64,000 nt of DNA from Phytophthora colocasiae (lineage: Eukaryota; Oomycota; Peronosporomycetes; Peronosporales; Peronosporaceae): assembly GCA_018806915.1 (NCBI GenBank), contig JAGKQI010000033.1:930001-994000 (forward strand), written 5' to 3'. Of this stretch, positions 59,231 through 64,000 are shown one piece after another. The notes below the pieces were generated by a model, which saw only the letters and a program-made list of their open reading frames with translations, ran no database searches and was not told the origin of the DNA. The position numbers and the translations under genes are program-made. How positions within the stretch are numbered: the first letter of the stretch is position 1; every line of letters starts with the position of its first letter.

Positions 59231-62200
59231 CTAGACTTGGGGATGGTCGTCCCCGGCTTGCATAGCCTGGAACCTCGCTCGCGCCCTTGCCCCTTGATTA
59301 AATTCGTAAAGAAGGGCACCGCAGCTTAACTGTGACACTGGAAGCCATTCCGGATCCGGATAGCCTTTCCATTTGGCCAGGTATTCCCGATTCCTTTTCG
59401 ACGTCCGAGTACGTTTGGACCATCGAAGATCCAAAATCTTTTCGACTTCGTATTCGTTCTCTTCGGCATCCGGATTCCGACTGTCTTCCGGAAGAAGGGC
59501 AGCGTCAAAGTCATCGTCCTCGTCCACTTGGATCTCCGTGGTAGGACGTTTCGGGAAGAGTGCTCGGGGTTTCAAGCGGCTGATATGCACCCAAGGGTTG
59601 ACACGATATCCCGTGCCCTCGACCTTGAGTTTCACCCGGAAGTCCTGATGCACTTCAGCAATCCGGAATGGTCCATGCCACATGTGGGCCAGTTTCCTAC
59701 TTAGCCCAGTCTGGACTTTCGGAATATATAACCACACGGAATCGCCTTCCGAAAATCCGGATTTCAGCCTTTCCGAAAGCTCTTTCCACTTTTGCGTCTG
59801 GATTTCGGAACGGTGACGCTTGGCTTTCTTCTGAAGTCCTTCTGCAAAAGCCACAGCGTAATTGTAGTCCCTCTGCATTTTCCGTCTCCATTCGTACGCT
59901 GACCTTTCAGGAATACTATGTGGCTTTGGACCCAGCATTGCTGAAATTGTACTCTGGGCGTCCCAACCATGAATTAGATAGAAGGGGGTTTCCAGGCGCG
60001 TTGCATCGAAAGAGGTATTTAGAGCGAACATCAGCCTTTCCACATGGTCATCCCAATCACTTTGATCCGCTTCCATAATATACGCCCGGATGCTTCGAAC
60101 TACCGTCTGAACGGAACGTTCCTGCTGGCCATTTGCCTGCGGACGGTATCCCAATGTTGCTCTTTGGAGACTCCCAAGTAGATTCCGGAAGCACTCGAAG
60201 ACGGCACTCATGAATCGGGGATCCTGATCGTGTCGGATCAGGGAACTTGATCCAAACCTCTGGAATACCACTTGTTCATACACTTCTGCAACATCTTGGG
60301 CAGTCGTCGAAGACATGGGCTTGCACATCACGTATCCGGAAAACATATCCTGAAACAGGAGTAGGAAAGTGTTTCCGCGTGCGGATTTTGGAAGGTGCGT
60401 CACGAAATCCATCGAGACAACTTCGAAAGGACATGATGGCTCGATGTTTCCAGGTGACGGACCTGGATTCGGAGGCCGTCCCTTTCCGGATGCACAATCC
60501 ACACACTCCTTCACATGACGTTCCACATCTGCATTCATCCCAGGCCAATAGTATTCTGAAAGCAATTTCTCATGAGTCCTCCGGATGCCCTGGTGTCCAC
60601 CTTGGAAATCTTCGTGGGCATAGTGAAGCATATCAGAACGTAAGGATTCCGGAACCACCCAATCGAAGTTCTCCCAGAAAATCTCGAGGTCGCTTCTGGG
60701 TGACTGTGGACATCCTGAAGAGAATGTTTCTGGAATCCAAAGTGAACAAATCAGCCACCTTTGCAATCTTCCGGAGACGTTTATGCGAAAACCTCTGGAA
60801 ATCCCCTTTCAGGAACGCCTTCAGTTCAGACAGGTATTCGTCGGCATCCTGATGGACCTTGATCCGTCTCCAACGCTCGGCTTGAAGTTCCAATGGTCCC
60901 ATCGGAGGGGTATCCGGATCGTTTCCTTCTGGATCCCCAGCTTCCGCAATGACAGCCATCACTCGCGCAGACTCTGGTAACGGTTCCGAATCTGGTCCGG
61001 GAAGGTCGTTGTCATCCGGGATTCCGGATTCCTGAATCTGGATATCTGAAGGATGGGCCTCCGACAGTTCTGATTTCACCAACTTCTCTTGGATTTTAGA
61101 AACAAGTTCCAAATGCCTCAGGTCACTTTCGTCGGAAACCTCCCAGGATTCTCCTTGAACCAATGTCTTGGTCGTCAGGTAGTCGGCAGCCTGATTGTAC
61201 TCTCGTTTGAGATGCACAAATCTGACCTTCTGAAATCTGGATTTCAGAACTTCCGCTTCCGCAAGGTGTTTCTGAAGATGTGGTTGGTTACAGTTGATCA
61301 GTCCTTGTACTTGCTGAATCACAATTCTGGAATCTCCCACAATCACCAAATCCTGAATGCCTCTTCCAGATGCCATATCCATGCCCTTCAGAAGTCCATG
61401 GTACTCAGCGTCATTCACGGTGACGTCGTCCAGAATGAAACCTCGGGCTTCCAGAACCTTCCATCCAGGTAGCTTCCAGAGAACACACCCGCAACTTCCT
61501 TTCCGGGTGGAAGTCTTGGCAGCACCATCGAAACTCAGGATAACACCTTCGTAGTTCGCTTCCAACATCTCGATGCTCACCACTGGCGGCTTCCGGATGC
61601 GTCCTTTCGAAGGGATCAGGGATTCCGAAATCTTATCCAGATGCTCTCGTGGGGTTATCCCAGCACCCATTATCGCAGCCAATCCGTCTTCGTCCCTTTG
61701 AACCTTCCGGATATCCAGATTCCAATGTGAAAGTGCAAGTCCCCAAGGAACACACCTACCATCAGCAGACTTCGAGGTGATGACCCACTTCAGGACGGAG
61801 TATCGGGTGTACACAATCAGTTCGGACTGCTCAATCAGCGTTCGGAAGACCTGAAGTACTCTCAGGATCGCAATGACTTCCTTTTCCGCAATATGATAAC
61901 GGATTTCGGAATCATTCAGGACGCGGCCAGTATACCGGACAGGGTGGATCACACCGTTGTATTCCTGACCGAGGACAGCACATGCGGCCCATGCATTGGC
62001 ATGCGGAATGATCACGAATGGTCGATTTCTATCAGGATGCCGAAGCAATGGGGTCGAGACGATCTTGTGCTTCAGGATTCCAAATGCCTCCTTCGCCTGA
62101 TCCAAATTCCTTCCCGCCCTGATCTGCTCATCCGAAAGTTCATAGAGAACAGCGGCAATAACCGGGAAGTCTTCAATGAATTTGTGATAGTAGTTCAGGC

Positions 62201-64000
62201 TTCCGAGGAACGACTGCACCCCTTTCAGGGTTTCCGGAAACGGAAGATCTAAAACACCTTTTGCAATCTTCGGGGTAGCTCGGATTCCTTCAGCACTGAT
62301 TTCGTGGGACAGGTACGGGATGGCCAGCTTTCCAAATTCACTCTTCGGGAGGCTCACCGAGATGTTCCAATAACGCAGCCTGAATAGTAGTGCATCCAGA
62401 TCTTCACATAACTGATCCCAAGTCGGCGCGCCGTGAGCGATATCGTCGATATACGAACTGCGTCCCAGTACCGGGTTCATCTGTGAAGGAGCTGGGATAT
62501 TCCTCTGGAACACGGTCATTGTATCTGAGAGAATTGGCACTTGGATTCCTGAAGGGGAACTTCCGGATTCCAAACTTCCGGAATCCAGATTCTTAGATGG
62601 AGTCAACTTCAGAAAATCCAAGACTTCCTGATCCACTTCTGCTTCCTCTTCCGGGGATAGGCGCACAAACCCCCACAAGCAGTTATTGATTACTGCCTGA
62701 TATACCAAAGGGGCGTTCTTCAAACCGAATGGCATCCGGATCCACTGAAAGTGTCCAAAGGGGCACACGAAAGCGGAGATCAGCTTGGCACGTTCAGACA
62801 TCCTGATAGCCCAGAATCCACTGGCCATATCCAAACTCATGAACCACATTGCGCTTTCGAAGCCAATCAGGAGATCATCAATCAGGGGAAGCGGATAGTT
62901 GGATAACACAATAAATCCGTTTACCACCCGATAGTCAATACACATCCGGATGTCAACACCGTTCTTCTTCAGGACAATAACAATCGGGGATGCCCATGGA
63001 GATTCCGAGTGCTCGATCAATCCAGTTTCCAAAAGCTTCTTCAGAAGTTCGTACACTTTGACCGCTAAGTGAGGAGCGATAGAACGTGGGCGTTGCGCGA
63101 CAGGTTTAGCCGTTCCAACATCCAGATCGCAAATCACACCTCTGGCGGGGGCTGGAGCTGCATTTCCATCGCCCAGAAAGATACTGCGATGCCGTCTCAG
63201 GATTCCTCGAAGCTTTCGCTCTTCTTCTGGAGTAGTCTTTCCGGATTCTCCCACATCTGCCTTCTCGATATCACACTTCGGACTTAGCTCGTGTACTTCC
63301 GGAAGCATGACGAGTTGATCCTTCAAGTGTGACAACATATCACTCCCTTCATGCACATACACAGCTGGTTCCAAGGCGAGCTCTTCCGCATTCAGATGCA
63401 GACACCTGACAAACTTCGTTTCCAACTTCAGGATGGCCTTCTTCACAGCTTCCAGATTAAATTGTCTTCCTGATTGATCCATTCCAGAATCCTCTTCTGC
63501 GTCAGGCAAACCGTCTGGAATCTCGTCCCTTGGCACATTCTCATCTATGGAGATCGCATCAAACCACTCGTCACCGTCGGAATCCAGAAAACCATCGCCT
63601 TTGGGAACCTGTTGTCTTCCTGAAGTCTCGTTCGAAATTCCCTCCCGATGTTCATTTACAGTCAATATGCTATCAGGATTCTGAAATTCCGAAACGGCGG
63701 CATCTGGAAGCGGCCTTTCACCTTTCTGAATATCCTTCGGGGGATCTTGTAGTCGAACCATGCGGACTTCAGAACCACCCCTGGGAGGTCTCATCAAAAG
63801 TTTCTTGGGCCAGGGATATTCCGGCTTCTGGACACTTGGGGGTTGGGAAGCTTGGATCGCCTGAAGGTATCTCCGTTGACGTAATACTTCCTGGTGAGAA
63901 TTGGTGTTCTCGTAGATCAGGACTTCCCATTCACGATACCTCCGGAGTCCAGGTCTGACGAACCTTCCAAATGGATAGCATCCGTATTCCACAATCTGGG
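59231..64000 (-). pseudogene. G4 pol: RT, two RNase H, integrase, chromodomain (5' part outside window, one frameshift)
   Basis: Enters from the right edge in the protease-RT linker (RFVRPGLRRYREWEVLIYENT). RT: MCIDYRVVN, MSLDMASGFW, MPFGLKNAP, SSYIDDIAHG. RNase H 1 has IIPHANAWAACAV, so the first catalytic Asp is lost. RNase H 2 has SFDGAAKTS, NDAEYHGL, VGDSRIV and NQAADYL. Integrase: KECVDCASGKG finger, SMDFVTHLP, RHDQDPRF, NGQQERSV. Chromodomain: EYEVEKILDLRWSKRTRTSKRNREYLAKWKGYPDPEWL, then a conserved ALLYEFNQGARARARFQAMQAGDDH tail. One extra G near 60655 (LRLGGSG instead of LRLVVPE) breaks the frame between RNase H 2 and integrase. Otherwise open. Confidence 0.92.

Larger units (their letters stand above)
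54061..64000 (-). mobile_element. Ty3/Gypsy element G4 with antisense ORF, left 9.9 kb (runs off the edge)
   Basis: Same plan as G3: LTR, polypurine tract, plus-strand antisense ORF, minus-strand pol. Proteins are clear relatives of those of G3 but well diverged. The protease start, gag, PBS and second LTR are beyond 64000. The words TCCGGA, TCCAGAT and TTCCGGAT are very frequent in LTR and genes. Confidence 0.9.

Overview
The window looks like an oomycete nuclear chromosome, most likely Phytophthora or a close relative. Evidence: a eukaryotic mitochondrial processing peptidase gene end, short GT-AG introns of 56-62 nt, oomycete-type initiator motifs (TCATTTC) 55-100 nt upstream of start codons, Crypton tyrosine-recombinase transposons, and Ty3/Gypsy retrotransposons with two RNase H domains and a chromodomain. 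The genus is inference.

Region 1 (1-13.5 kb) holds the host genes: the 3' end of MPP-beta, a tandem-BRCT protein (plus strand), a small tail-anchored protein (minus), and a large DH-PH-like protein ending in a paralogous BRCT pair (minus). Two nearly identical Crypton copies (A1, A2; 2,848 and 2,847 bp) sit head-to-tail between them, sharing the 6-bp core ACCATA at all three junctions.

Region 2 (13.55-17.5 kb) has Crypton B with an intact recombinase and the 5' half of Crypton C, which is cut off by a retrotransposon.

Region 3 (17.5-64 kb) is a nest of four Ty3/Gypsy elements. G1 (plus) inserted into Crypton C. G2 (minus coding, 30.8 kb with its insert) inserted into the G1 integrase with TSD CTTG. 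G3 (minus, 17.5 kb) inserted into the G2 protease-RT linker with TSD TAGG. G4 (minus, runs off the right edge) inserted into the distal part of G1 pol. The missing ends of G1 and Crypton C should lie to the right of the window.

Three signals stand out. (1) G1 is built almost entirely from consecutive short perfect hairpins, in LTR and coding DNA alike, and the pattern starts and stops exactly at the element's edges. (2) G2, G3 and G4 each carry a ~940-970-codon ORF on the strand opposite gag-pol, between pol and the 3' LTR; these proteins are related and have no function I recognise. (3) gag and pol are joined by well-formed -1 frameshift signals: A AAA AAC plus hairpin in G1, and G TTA AAC TAG plus hairpin in both G2 and G3. 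G2-G4 also have an extra, cell-type RNase H while their first RNase H has lost a catalytic Asp. Most copies carry a few frameshifts or stops, so they are young but largely non-autonomous.
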